Shown one piece after another: positions 1 to 8,407 of a stretch of 20,455 nucleotides of DNA; within the stretch, counting starts at the first letter, position 1, and every line of letters starts with the position of its first letter. Made by a program: the position numbers and the translations under genes. The notes under the pieces are model-generated. The model saw nothing but the letters and a program-made list of their open reading frames with translations, did no database searches and was not told the DNA's origin. Origin of the DNA: Zelonia costaricensis (taxonomy: Eukaryota; Euglenozoa; Kinetoplastea; Trypanosomatida; Trypanosomatidae); NCBI GenBank assembly GCA_030849075.1, contig JASAOO010003074.1:1-20455 (forward strand). Reading direction: 5' to 3'.

Positions 1-795
1 GGCTGCCCCACCCTGCGCGAGCTGCTCGCCGACGCTTACGAGGGTACCGTGGCGGGTGTAAGCGGCGACGCCGCTGCCACTGCCTCCCCGTTCACCTCGG
101 CCGGCACCCCTGTCACACTGCCGCTGCCGTTCATAGACCCAGAGACCTTTGAGGTGGTGGCCGCCTACGTGGAGCACTTCTACGCGTTCGACTGCACCAC
201 GGATGTCAGCAGCCCCGCTGCCGCAGACGACGCGTCAGCGCCTTCGCCGTCCTCGCGAGCCCCATCGGTGCTGCAGCGACCCCTGCATCTGCCCGACCTG
301 TACGCCCTCACCGCGTGGGAGCATCACTACGTGCTCGCCCAGGTGCTCGGCATAGAAACAGGGCTCGTGACTTCGCTGCGTCTCGCAGAGCAGGGGGCGT
401 GGGTCGACCTGCTAAGTGGGTCAGCTGCTGCTGCTGCGGCGGCCGCCGCGCCCACAGCCGCCGCCACAGCAGCAGCAACAGGTGCACCGTCCTCCGGCAA
501 GGAGGACCAGCAGCGTAGTGCGTGCTTCGCCATGCCGCGGCGCCGCCGTATGTGGGCTCGCCTGAGTCGCGTGCTGGAGGCTGCTACTCGGCTTGGAATG
601 CCGACGTTGCGGCGGCTATGCGCCGCTGTGGCCGCCGACATGCTGATAGACCTCGCCGCACCCGACGTCGCGCGGCTCGTGCACACCTCGGACGAAGTCA
701 GTGCGGCGGCGGTGGCGGCTGTGGAGGGCCCGGCGCTGTCGGGGGACGCGCGGGCACAGCTGCTGAAACGCTTTCCATGGCTGGCTCGTCCGTAG
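1..795 (+). CDS. SKP1-like (BTB/POZ-fold) protein, 5'-truncated
   Basis: The frame is open from the first base, so the start lies upstream; 264 residues are visible, ending at TAG 793-795. The order of motifs follows SKP1. A segment CPTLRELLADAYEG (residues 2-15) corresponds to the 'skt(i/l)..ml' part. TLPLPFIDPETFEVVAAYVE (from about residue 39) corresponds to the 'ipLpnv....l..vieyc.yH' part. LTAWEHHYVLAQVLG (about 103-117) corresponds to the 'W(D/E)..f' segment. VLEAATRLGMPTLRRLC and the following AADMLIDLAAPDVARLV (about 190-227) match the C-terminal 'l..aanyLdi..L..l.ck.va.mi.gktpeeir..f' helices. SKP1 proteins link F-box proteins to cullin-1 in SCF ubiquitin ligases; whether this diverged copy does so is inference. 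A poly-alanine/threonine insert (about 141-161) interrupts the domain. It could instead be another BTB-fold protein such as an elongin-C relative. The gene is real; the family call is moderate. Confidence 0.6.
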   Translation, partial: GCPTLRELLADAYEGTVAGVSGDAAATASPFTSAGTPVTLPLPFIDPETFEVVAAYVEHFYAFDCTTDVSSPAAADDASAPSPSSRAPSVLQRPLHLPDLYALTAWEHHYVLAQVLGIETGLVTSLRLAEQGAWVDLLSGSAAAAAAAAAPTAAATAAATGAPSSGKEDQQRSACFAMPRRRRMWARLSRVLEAATRLGMPTLRRLCAAVAADMLIDLAAPDVARLVHTSDEVSAAAVAAVEGPALSGDARAQLLKRFPWLARP

Positions 796-1536
796 CTGCG
801 CGTCCTCTTGACGAGCCGGTGCTCGCCAGGCATCGCGTTCTGGTGTAGCGCCCTGCTCCCTTCTCGTACTCCCGTCATCGTGGCGGATGGCATGGAATGG
901 GAAGCCCCCGTTCACGTGAAACCTATCTTGCTTGCATCGCCCAGTGCGTGAACATCACCGTGACACGTGCGTGTGCGTGCGTTGGCGGCGTCGCGCTCTA
1001 GAGGAGCAGAACGCGGCTCTGTGTGAAGCCCCAATTAGAAGGCGTGTCCGCGGCTGTTGCGAACCTCCGCCCTTTCACCCACCTTCCCCCCCCCCCTCCA
1101 CGTTCCCCCCCCCCCCCTCCCGGGTCATCCTCCTTCCTCGCCTCCCTTCACCTTAGCTCTGCATGTGTGTGCGTACACGCATGGTCCTCAACATCCGCCC
1201 AGCTCATCACAGTCGTCGCCCCTCGTGCTTCTTTTGCGTCGCTGCACACCCACACGAACAAGCACACTCACACGCACACACACGAGTACCCCCTTCATCC
1301 GCGCGCTCTCCCGCACACAGACCACAGCGCCCGGCACGTTCTCTTCCTTTACTCCGTGCTCACTATTCTTTTCCACAGACGTCTCACCCCCACCACCCCC
1401 ACTCCCCGCCGCACTCTCCCATCCCCCGCTGCAGCTGGCCGTCGTCTGTGCATCAGCATCGTCCGCTCTTGTTAACCCACCACCACCACAGAACAACAAC
1501 AAAAGGAAAAGAAACGTAAAGCACTCCAAGTCCACC
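796..1536. other. Intergenic region between SKP1-like gene and first family member
   Basis: No credible gene is present. The left part holds the 3' untranslated region of the SKP1-like gene, including a perfect 10-bp palindrome TTCACGTGAA at 912-921. From about 1070 it becomes C-rich, with long C runs at 1086-1120, followed by a CA-rich stretch near 1248-1286 and pyrimidine tracts that serve the next gene. An open frame continues upstream of 1537, but it has no earlier ATG and its composition is that of a pyrimidine-rich flank. Confidence 0.7.
1348..1378 (+). promoter_or_regulatory. Probable trans-splice acceptor for the gene at 1537
   Basis: A pyrimidine tract ending TATTCTTTTCCACAG places an AG at 1377-1378, giving a 5' untranslated region of about 158 nt. 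Trypanosomatid mRNAs receive the spliced leader at the first AG after such a tract. A later AG at 1490-1491 is an alternative. No spliced-leader read evidence is available here. Confidence 0.45.
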
Positions 1537-2586
1537 ATGATGATGGACGTTGAGATGACGACGACCACCTCGCCTGCCATCGCCGCAGCTGCCGCGGCGC
1601 AGGAGGTCAACGTGTACTGCATCGAGGTGACAGCGCAGAACGTGGAGGCGGTGCGGACGCTCACCCGCGCCGTCGCGGCCCCTGGGGAGGGGGAGGATGG
1701 GGCGACGGCACCGTCTGCGGAGAGCCGCATCGGCACCGCGCTGCTGCAGTCGGGCGTGAAGGGCATTGAGTTGGTGGCGGCCGACACGACGCGCGTGGCC
1801 GACATCTGCGCCCTTGTCCAGCAGCACCGCCGCCAGGGGGTGCGGCAGGGCACGGCTGAGGACACATCACCGGCCGAGGACGGCGATGCAATGCGGCTGA
1901 ACCTGTACGCCATGACACGCGCTGCGGCGATGCGGCTCTCTAAGCCGCAGGGGCCAGGGGAGCAGACACCCGGCGTCAACGACTCGGAAGACGCCAGCGA
2001 CGAAGAGGACGATGACGCCGCGGACCCGCTGGTGCTCCTGCCCGATGCCCTGACGCTGGCGGACATGCTCGCCTCACCGCAGGTGCTCGTGCTCCGCCCG
2101 CGTGCAGCGGCAGAGACCGCCGCAACGCTTCTCCTCTTCTACTCGAGCGGTGCCCAGTTCGGCGGCTTCTGCTGCTGCGGGCCCTTTATTGGCAGCATCC
2201 TAGCGCTCTTCTGCTGCTGCTGCCGCAGCTCCGGCCGGCGGCCGCGCCGCGTCAAGTCGCCCTGCAGCTCCCACCACGGCAGCTTCTACGGCGACCACAA
2301 CCCCCTCCAGCAGGGGCCCGCGTACCCGGCGAGCAATGGCAANCGCCACAACGCAGTGAACCCCTCCCCTTCCTCTCCTCCCTTCATCCGCCTTTGCTTC
2401 CAACCTCTTTCACTTGTGGCCTATTCCGTGTTTGGTTTCCTCGTGTTGTTGCTGATGGCGGTGGAGCGGGGTGGGACAGGGGTCCAACGTCTCCCCGTTT
2501 CAGCGCTGCTTTTCTTTTCTTCTTGGTACATTGTCATGCCTTACCTCGACCACGTGTGCGTACGGGGCGGTCCTCAATCTTGTTGA
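1537..2586 (+). CDS. Cys-rich membrane-anchor family protein, copy 1; 3' end disturbed by an N
   Basis: I do not recognise a named family, but this is a diverged copy of the genes at 4993 and 8408. The start is the first in-frame ATG (MMMDVEM). Matching blocks are VNVYCIEVTAQNVEAVRTL (25-43), IELVAADTTRVADICALVQQ (78-97), MRLNLYAMTRA (119-129), LVLLPDALTLADML (165-178) and LLLFYSSGAQFG (198-209). A Cys-packed hydrophobic segment follows (about 210-229; seven Cys, including CCC and CCCC), then a basic stretch RRPRRVK. An acidic run SEDASDEEDDD (150-160) is unique to this copy. Codon 269 contains the N at 2343. Beyond it the frame stays open to 2584-2586, but the sequence looks like pyrimidine-rich 3' flank. 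If the N is a spurious base, translation would stop at 2357-2359 (273 residues); if it is a gap, the tail seen in the sister genes may be missing. No signal peptide is visible. The gene is real; the 3' end is unreliable. Confidence 0.75.
   Translation: MMMDVEMTTTTSPAIAAAAAAQEVNVYCIEVTAQNVEAVRTLTRAVAAPGEGEDGATAPSAESRIGTALLQSGVKGIELVAADTTRVADICALVQQHRRQGVRQGTAEDTSPAEDGDAMRLNLYAMTRAAAMRLSKPQGPGEQTPGVNDSEDASDEEDDDAADPLVLLPDALTLADMLASPQVLVLRPRAAAETAATLLLFYSSGAQFGGFCCCGPFIGSILALFCCCCRSSGRRPRRVKSPCSSHHGSFYGDHNPLQQGPAYPASNGXRHNAVNPSPSSPPFIRLCFQPLSLVAYSVFGFLVLLLMAVERGGTGVQRLPVSALLFFSSWYIVMPYLDHVCVRGGPQSC
2343..2343. other. Ambiguous base / probable contig junction inside coding sequence
   Basis: A single N follows the codons for ASNG. 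Two other Ns in the window (11598, 16707) sit at repeat-flanked joins, so this one probably also marks a sequence gap rather than one miscalled base. No duplicated sequence flanks it. It falls exactly where the sister genes carry their low-complexity Q/N-rich tails. Confidence 0.7.
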
Positions 2587-3989
2587 CATACCTTTTGTTT
2601 TCGATGTTTCTTATTGTTTTTTTTTTTCCATCTGCTCGCTGGCTTGGTGGCACCACTCTTTCACACCACACACACACACGCGCGCATTCCTCCGTCCACA
2701 CCGCTGCGTCCGCAAAGCCGACACACGGGCGCCTCTTCACGCTTCTACGTCTGCATCCCGCTTCTGCTCACCTCCCCCCCCACCCGAGTCTCCACCAGAG
2801 GCTCCACCAAAGGCTCCGCCTCTCTCCCTCTCTCGCTGCGTGGCTTCGGTCTCCACAACCCCGGTGGTGGCCCTGACGTTCCCTTTTTCTTTCCTTTACG
2901 TCTCTGAGAACGACTGTGGACCGTGGCATGGGTTTAGGCTGATGCACTTAAACAGAAGGAGGGGGGGGGAAGGCGGGTGGCGTGGGTGAGGTGCAGCGAG
3001 TCTCAACGCAAGGACGCTTTTCGCTCAACTGCTCTCCTTCTTCCGTTGCGCCTCCCTCAGCCCACGGCCCCCCCTCCGGTAGCTCTCACTTTCATAGTAC
3101 TGCAGCGGGTGACTGCCGATCCCTTCATGGCGGCAAGGTTCTGTGTTGCGTGGATGCGCCACATGTCCGCTGCCTGCCTCCCTCTCGCCCACTCTCTGAC
3201 TTCATCTTCACCCTCCCTTTCCCCCGTCTGTGCGTCGCCGCATGTTAGTTGGTGTCTCGGCGCGCCCGTATAGTGTTTTTGTGTGTGTGTGGATGGGCGG
3301 ATGTGCTGTTGCGTTCGCGCACGTGCGCGGCGCCGTGACTGATGTGCATGACGAGTATTCGTTTTTTTTTTTCGTATTTCTTCGTTTTATTTCCCGCGCT
3401 TTCGTGGCCTCCTCGCTGCGTGTTTATGTGCACGCCTTGTTCGCAGCCTGTCTCATGTGACTACTGTCTTGGCATCTCTTCTGTGCTCTTCTTCTCCCCC
3501 CGCCCCCCGCCCGCCTCGGCTCTCCTCCTCCTCCTGGCCGCGTTTCGGTTTTTTGCCTTTGTTACCCCCTTGCCTCTCTCCACTCTTCTCTGTCCTACGG
3601 GAGGGAGCGGGAAGGTTGCGTCGAGTGCGGTGTTGATGCACTACGGCGGGTTGCACTGTTCAAGGAAAAAGATGGGGGCGCGCGCTGGGAGACGAGGTTG
3701 CACAGGTGCGCGCCTCCCTGCCACTCTACACCGCGGCCTCTCACCTCCGTCGCCATCCACCCGATCGCTATCCCGGCCTTCAACTTGCCCATCTTTGCGC
3801 TCCCTATTTGTGAACTCGAAGAAGGACGCGGGTGCGCCCACACATCCTCCGCACACCCTCACTCAACCGTGTACCCCACGTGCACGCCGTGCAGGACGTA
3901 CCTCACGCACAGACACCATGGAGCGACCACTTGAAGGGTGAGTGTTGGTGTGTCTGTCCCCCCTCCCTCCCTCTCTGCCTCTGCCCCTT

Positions 3990-4665
3990 GTTAGCCCTTG
4001 TGGAGCCCGCTAGACCGAGTCCCACAACGATCGCAGGGAAAACAGCAACGAAAGGGATGTCAACTCGAACCTGCTGCGGTGCGACCTACACGGCAGGGTA
4101 CGTGGCGCCGTCACAGGAGCGCTAGCCGCAGCACTTCAGCCGGCCAGAGCAACGACACCATTCAGCCCGGCCCTCTTCCCGTTTCCAGCACTCCACTTCT
4201 GCGTGCCTCCCACCCGCATCCGTCTCCACGGGTGGTCTTCACCCAGCATCAGACTGGGTGCAACCGCACATGAGCTGCCCACTCTCCCAGAGGCCGATCC
4301 GACTCTTCCGTGTCCCTCCACCCCTACCCCTCAATCCTCACAGCGCTTGCCCCTCACCAAGCATTCCTCCGCTCGCTGACATCGCGCGGTGGCCAGGACC
4401 AGCGAATGGCGGCTCGCCATCTGGGGATGGGCTAACTGGACGGGGCTGCTGTGCGTTGCTGTGGTGTGGAGCACCCATCCTCGCAGCGCTTCCGTGGCTG
4501 GCCAAGCATTCTCCTTTCCCGTCTCTCTCTCTCGTGCCGCGTTGCCCTCCCGCGTGCCACCACAGTGAGAGAGGAGGTGGCAAACACCGGGGGGGGGCCT
4601 TCCACTCTCGTCCAGGAGGACCGCGGGGAGGACACGACAAACAAAACAAACGAAGGAGAAGCATG
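3990..4665. repeat. Candidate degenerate retroposon-derived element (SIDER-like)
   Basis: This block breaks from the pyrimidine-rich flanks: it is balanced in base composition, has no microsatellite, and ends near an A-rich stretch (about 4637-4661, ACAAACAAAACAAACGAAGG). It carries two adjacent hairpins at 4210-4260. The length and a 3' untranslated position fit the short interspersed degenerate retroposons (SIDER) common in Leishmania 3' untranslated regions, and the text is reminiscent of them. I cannot align it to a consensus here, so orientation and edges are guesses. Confidence 0.35.
4210..4260 (+). other. Two adjacent inverted repeats (hairpins) in 3' flank of copy 1
   Basis: The first pairs CCACCCG (4210-4216) with CGGGTGG (4229-4235) around a 12-nt loop. 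The second pairs CACCCAG (4240-4246) with CTGGGTG (4254-4260) around the 7-nt loop CATCAGA. Both stems are perfect and GC-rich and lie 4 nt apart. They could fold in the RNA of the copy 1 transcript; a regulatory role is not shown. Confidence 0.5.
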
Positions 4666-4792
4666 CATCGTTGATGACACGGCAAGGCGCCGATGGACGG
4701 GCACCGCGCGACCGCAACTCAGAGCCCCATGGCGGTGGGGAGGGTCGGGCAGCTCATTGACCGTGTGGCTATCACATGGCAATCAGTCCCCG

Positions 4793-4845
4793 CCTCTCTC
4801 CTATTTCCCCTTTTCACTCTTCCCTGCCCTACTCCCACGGACAAG
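4793..4845 (+). promoter_or_regulatory. Probable trans-splice acceptor for the gene at 4993
   Basis: A long pyrimidine tract runs from about 4793 to 4837 and the first following AG is at 4844-4845. This gives a 5' untranslated region of about 147 nt that contains the CA microsatellite at 4889-4923. Confidence 0.55.
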
Positions 4846-4888
4846 CTGTCGAAGAAACAACTGGAAGTACGCACACGCAAACAAACAA

Positions 4889-4923
4889 ACACACACACAC
4901 ACACACACACACAGACACACACA
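4889..4923 (+). repeat. CA dinucleotide microsatellite in 5' leader
   Basis: An almost pure CA run, broken once by CAGACA, lies about 70 nt before the ATG at 4993 and downstream of the predicted splice acceptor. It would therefore be part of the mature mRNA leader. Confidence 0.85.
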
Positions 4924-4992
4924 GCGTACTCCGAGAAGCGCGTTCAGAACGAGCGATTGGCAAGCGAATAGCACACAGAAAGCTCATCGACA

Positions 4993-6156
4993 ATGGGACA
5001 GTCGCAGTCCTCCGACCACGCCGAGGCCGCGGCGGCGTCTGCGATGGAGATGGCGAGCATGTCAGCCCCACTGCCCGGGTCCTCCCCAACGGGGACCCAC
5101 AGCGCGTTGGGTAGTCCAACGTGTGCGGTGGCAGGCGCCGCGGACGCTGCGACGGTGTCCATTTTCTGCTTGGACACTGCGGCGGGGAGCGTTCAGCCGT
5201 TCCTGGAGCTGATGCGCCTGCCGCCTGCCCAGCGCCCCGCGGCCTTCGCGGCGGCATCGACGAGCTGCAGCGGTGTCCTGCTGCACGCCCCGGCCTCCAC
5301 GAGCATCGCCGCGCTGAAGGTATTCCTGCTGGCGCAGACCGCCGACGCCTCCACGGCTGCACCGGCGGCAAAGGCGGCACTGGATACCCTGCACGTCTTC
5401 GCCGTGCGGGACCCGTCGCACGTGCATTCTGACGCGGCCGCGACGACCGCCACCGCCTCCCCCGCCGCCGCCACCAGCGCTCCGTCCTCCGAGGCCCTCG
5501 TCGCTCTGCCGGAGGCGGCGACACTCTCGACCCTCGCGGTGAACGGCGAGCTGTTCCGCCTGCCAGTTGCCGGGGTCGACGACAAGGTGGCAAGCAACCC
5601 GCTGGAGGACGCAGCGGCGGCCGTGGCGGCGCCGGCGCTGTCGGAGCTGCCGCTCGTGCTGCTATACTCGCACGAGGCAAGCTTCGGCTTTGACGGCGAC
5701 GACATGCTTCTCATCGGCTGCTGCGTCGCCATCTGCGCGTGCGTTGGCGCGGCGATCTGCTGCTGCATCAACGCAGCCCAGGAGAAGAACTCGCAGAACA
5801 ACCAGAACAACACAGGAAACGTGCTGAAGCCGCAGGACTACAACAACGGCAACAACGGAAACTACAACAACGGCAACAACGGGAACTACAACAACGGCAA
5901 CAACGGGAACTACAACAATGCGCAGTACTACAACAACGGAAACGGCAACTCGTACTATGGGCAGCAGCCGAACTACAACAACAATCCGGGGGGCGGCGCG
6001 CCGGGTTATGGCATGCCGCCGAACGCGTACCAGCCACAGCAGCCCAACTACTACAACGGTGGTTACCAGTACCAGCAGCAGAACCCGCAGGTCAACGGCC
6101 AGCCGATGCAGCCCTCCGGCTATAACCCGAGCGGCCCGGCACCGAATCCACTGTAG
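4993..6156 (+). CDS. Cys-rich membrane-anchor protein with prion-like tail, copy 2 (myristoylation motif)
   Basis: 387 residues, with a stop in frame just upstream of the ATG and TAG at 6154-6156. It begins MGQSQSS, which fits the N-myristoylation rule (Gly2, Ser6). The N-terminal domain has the family blocks VSIFCLDTAAGSVQPFLELM (55-74), VLLHAPASTSIAALKVFLLA (95-114), LHVFAVRDP (133-141), LVALPEAATLSTLAVNGELF (169-188) and LPLVLLYSHEASFGFDGDD (219-237). A hydrophobic stretch, about 238-260, carries eight Cys (GCC, C.C, CCC) and could span the membrane or be palmitoylated. Residues 262-387 are almost only N, Q, G, Y and P: three exact YNNGNNGN octapeptides (283-306), then QQP, YQYQQQ and NPQ motifs, which is a prion-like composition. 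No secretion signal precedes the anchor, so by inference the N-terminal domain faces the cytosol. It is the sister of the genes at 1537 and 8408. Function unknown. Confidence 0.88.
   Translation: MGQSQSSDHAEAAAASAMEMASMSAPLPGSSPTGTHSALGSPTCAVAGAADAATVSIFCLDTAAGSVQPFLELMRLPPAQRPAAFAAASTSCSGVLLHAPASTSIAALKVFLLAQTADASTAAPAAKAALDTLHVFAVRDPSHVHSDAAATTATASPAAATSAPSSEALVALPEAATLSTLAVNGELFRLPVAGVDDKVASNPLEDAAAAVAAPALSELPLVLLYSHEASFGFDGDDMLLIGCCVAICACVGAAICCCINAAQEKNSQNNQNNTGNVLKPQDYNNGNNGNYNNGNNGNYNNGNNGNYNNAQYYNNGNGNSYYGQQPNYNNNPGGGAPGYGMPPNAYQPQQPNYYNGGYQYQQQNPQVNGQPMQPSGYNPSGPAPNPL
5839..5910 (+). repeat. 24-nt tandem repeat, three copies, coding YNNGNNGN
   Basis: Three head-to-tail 24-bp units start at TAC codons at 5839, 5863 and 5887. 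They differ only at one third position (GGA versus GGG) and are followed by a decayed fourth unit (TACAACAATGCG). The near identity at synonymous sites points to recent slippage or unequal exchange inside the tail-coding region. Confidence 0.9.
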
Positions 6157-8205
6157 AGTACCCGCGCGCACGCACATGCGCGCACATACACGCAGAGTAC
6201 GAGGTCGAAAACGGCACGTGTGTGAGGGGGCTTTCACATCCGCCCTTGTTTTCCCCCTTTCCGCCAGCGCAAACGCAGATCATCGGGGTGGGCTGGGTGG
6301 GAGCGGTCGATCTCCTGCTGCCTGCATGTTGCCGCGCGTGGGAAGTGCAGCAGCCCCTGCCCCACCCCGCACCGTTGTGGGAAGATGTAAGCGCTCATCT
6401 TCTTTGCATGCTCCTTTTTCTCCTTTCCTGGTGTTCAGTGTGTAGGGTAAAGTCGTGCGTATGTGTGTGTGTGTGTCTGTGTGTGTGTAGCAGAAAAACT
6501 CTCTGGCTGTGTTGGCGTACCCGGTGCATGTACAGCTCTGCTGCTCGACTTCCTCATTCCTGTCCACGTGTCTCCTTGTGTTTTCTGCTTTCCTCTCTTC
6601 CACATCTTCTTCATCTTTCTTAGTGCTCCCCGTCACCCCGCTGCCTCGCTTTTTTCCACTTCATGTATAATGTAAGTAGCCGGTGCTGGTCGCACTGTGG
6701 TGACGACTCAGCCATCCGCTGCTCCCGCTGCGCGTCGGGATTGTCGGAGCAACAACACGAGAACAACTAACGCAGGGCGACACATGAGGGAGTACCAGAT
6801 TGCGTTGGCATCGGTGTTGAACTGATGTGCGTGTTTCACTTTCAGCTTCAGGCTCCTCGGCTTCCTTCTGACATCGACCCCCTCCCCCTTTTCTCTCTCC
6901 CCCGCCCCTCGCACTGTCGTGCTGTGGGCAACACCCCCGTGCTTACGTTCTTGTGTGATGCCCTTCCCGTCTTCTCCCCTCCATCCTCCCTCTTCTTGCC
7001 CGTCAGGTGCTTCATACCACGCCACGACAACGGCCACCCCTGCAGTCGCTGGCGCACCCGTCAGAGGTCGGCTGAGTGACTCCGTCTTCTTTTTTTTTCC
7101 CTGCGCCGCCCCCCGCCTGTCGTCCCGCCCACACCCCTCGCGCGCCGTGTCTCAGATGAAGACCAAGACGCCCCCATTTTCGATTCCCCCCCCGCTTTCG
7201 CGTATCTTACTCCTCTTCTTTGCCTTTTTTTTTGTTTTCATGTCACGCTTTCGGCAGAGTGTCTGCTGATGGACCGGGTGCGTGCGTGCCCCTCTCCCTC
7301 CCTTCCTCCTTCTTCTTCCCCTGTTTGCCCCCCCCCCTTGTGATCCCCGACTCCCCCTGGCTCCCTTTGCCCCCCTCCCTCCCCCCCCCTGCTGCGCCCC
7401 ACCCCGGCGGGGGCAGCCCTGGCCTTTGCCTCGCTGTCACTCTCGTTCGCTGGTTTCCTGATTTCATTTAGCCCTTCCGGCTACAGCAACGTGAGGGATC
7501 AGCGGCCTGCCGCGCCCCCCAGACTTTGCTTGTTGCGTGTGTCTACGTCTGCGCGCGCCCGTTGACGTGCGCGCTCATGGCCGTGTGTTCCTCTCTTCTC
7601 GATCTGGCTGGTGCGCTGAACGAGCGTGTGACGTGCGCATCGTGTTTCCGCGATGCGGCAGGGAGGAGATGAGGGGGAGAGAGGAGAAACACCTTGGGGC
7701 ACTTGTGCAGTCGTGTTGGCTGCAGGCGTCGGCACCCTCCCTCAGCCGCGTTTTCTTTCGTCCGGTGCCGGCCTGCTTGTGTAGCCGCGTTCGCGCTTGC
7801 GCGGCCGATATTCGAAGCCGAACCGAATGGCTTCGTGCGTGTGTGTGTGCGTGTGCGTGTGTGTTCTTCTGTTCAGGGATCTCGCGACAGGGGGACGGGG
7901 ACGCGCCGCGTGCTGCCTTCTGCGCCCCCCTCTCTGCCTCCGCGGCGTGCCGTGTACATCGCCGTGCTTGGTGAGCCCCTCTCGCGCCCCAGCGCCACGG
8001 AGTGCTCGCCACTCCCCCTCCCCTCCTCCACCGCTGCCCTGCCCGCTGAGCGACACATACGTACACAGCACCCCAGAGCTCGCACTTGTGCGCTGGTCCT
8101 GTCGCCGCGACTCGCCCAGCATCCTCTCTTCTCCCAGGCTCATGGCGCCGACCACGCGCCTCTGCGCCATGCGTTGTGCTTCAGCTCCACCCTCCACCCG
8201 CCACT

Positions 8206-8236
8206 CTCCTCCCGCCCCTTCTCCTCCCCATGCCGT

Positions 8237-8270
<34 letters not shown>
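8206..8270 (+). promoter_or_regulatory. Candidate trans-splice acceptor region for the gene at 8408
   Basis: Pyrimidine-rich sequence leads into (CA)16, with the first AG after the microsatellite at 8269-8270 (5' untranslated region about 137 nt). A stronger tract, CATCCTCTCTTCTCCCAG, gives an AG at 8136-8137. Using it would place an ATG at 8142 ahead of the gene, opening an upstream frame that overlaps the start. The AGs at 8402-8406 would leave almost no leader. The choice is uncertain. Confidence 0.35.
8238..8269 (+). repeat. (CA)16 microsatellite
   Basis: Sixteen uninterrupted CA units end in an AG about 138 nt before the ATG at 8408. Confidence 0.9.
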
Positions 8271-8407
8271 CAACCCCCACGCAACTCGCGAGCTTCACAC
8301 TCCCGCGCACAGTCGAACACCATCAGCCTACTTTGCTTTACATATTTTCGCGCACGCCCTCCCCCCTTCCGCTCCCCCCCTCCCCCTCCCTGCCCGGCAC
8401 CAGTAGC

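Larger units (their letters stand above)
2587..4992. other. Intergenic region between family copies 1 and 2
   Basis: About 2.4 kb without a credible gene. Frames here code for runs of Pro, Ser, His and Thr typical of pyrimidine-rich untranslated sequence. It contains a T run (2617-2628), CA-rich sequence near 2667-2684, a GT tract near 3276-3290, a T run at 3361-3372, a differently composed block with tandem hairpins (about 3990-4665, listed separately) and, at its right end, the splice signal and CA microsatellite of the next gene. Confidence 0.7.
6157..8407. other. Intergenic region between family copies 2 and 3
   Basis: About 2.25 kb without a credible gene. It holds GT microsatellites (6462-6488 and about 7835-7864), T-rich and C-rich runs (for example 7080-7100, 7330-7338 and 7382-7390), and a (CA)16 tract at 8238-8269. 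An open frame extends upstream of 8408 but contains no ATG before it. Confidence 0.7.

Noticed and set aside
1057..1536. 160-codon upstream extension of copy 1
   Set aside because: There is no ATG in this stretch, it is Pro/Ser/His/Thr-rich from pyrimidine tracts, and a good splice acceptor lies inside it.
4055..4080. tRNA B-box-like sequence on the minus strand (GGTTCGAGT)
   Set aside because: The box is incomplete, there is no A box at the right distance, and no cloverleaf can be drawn.
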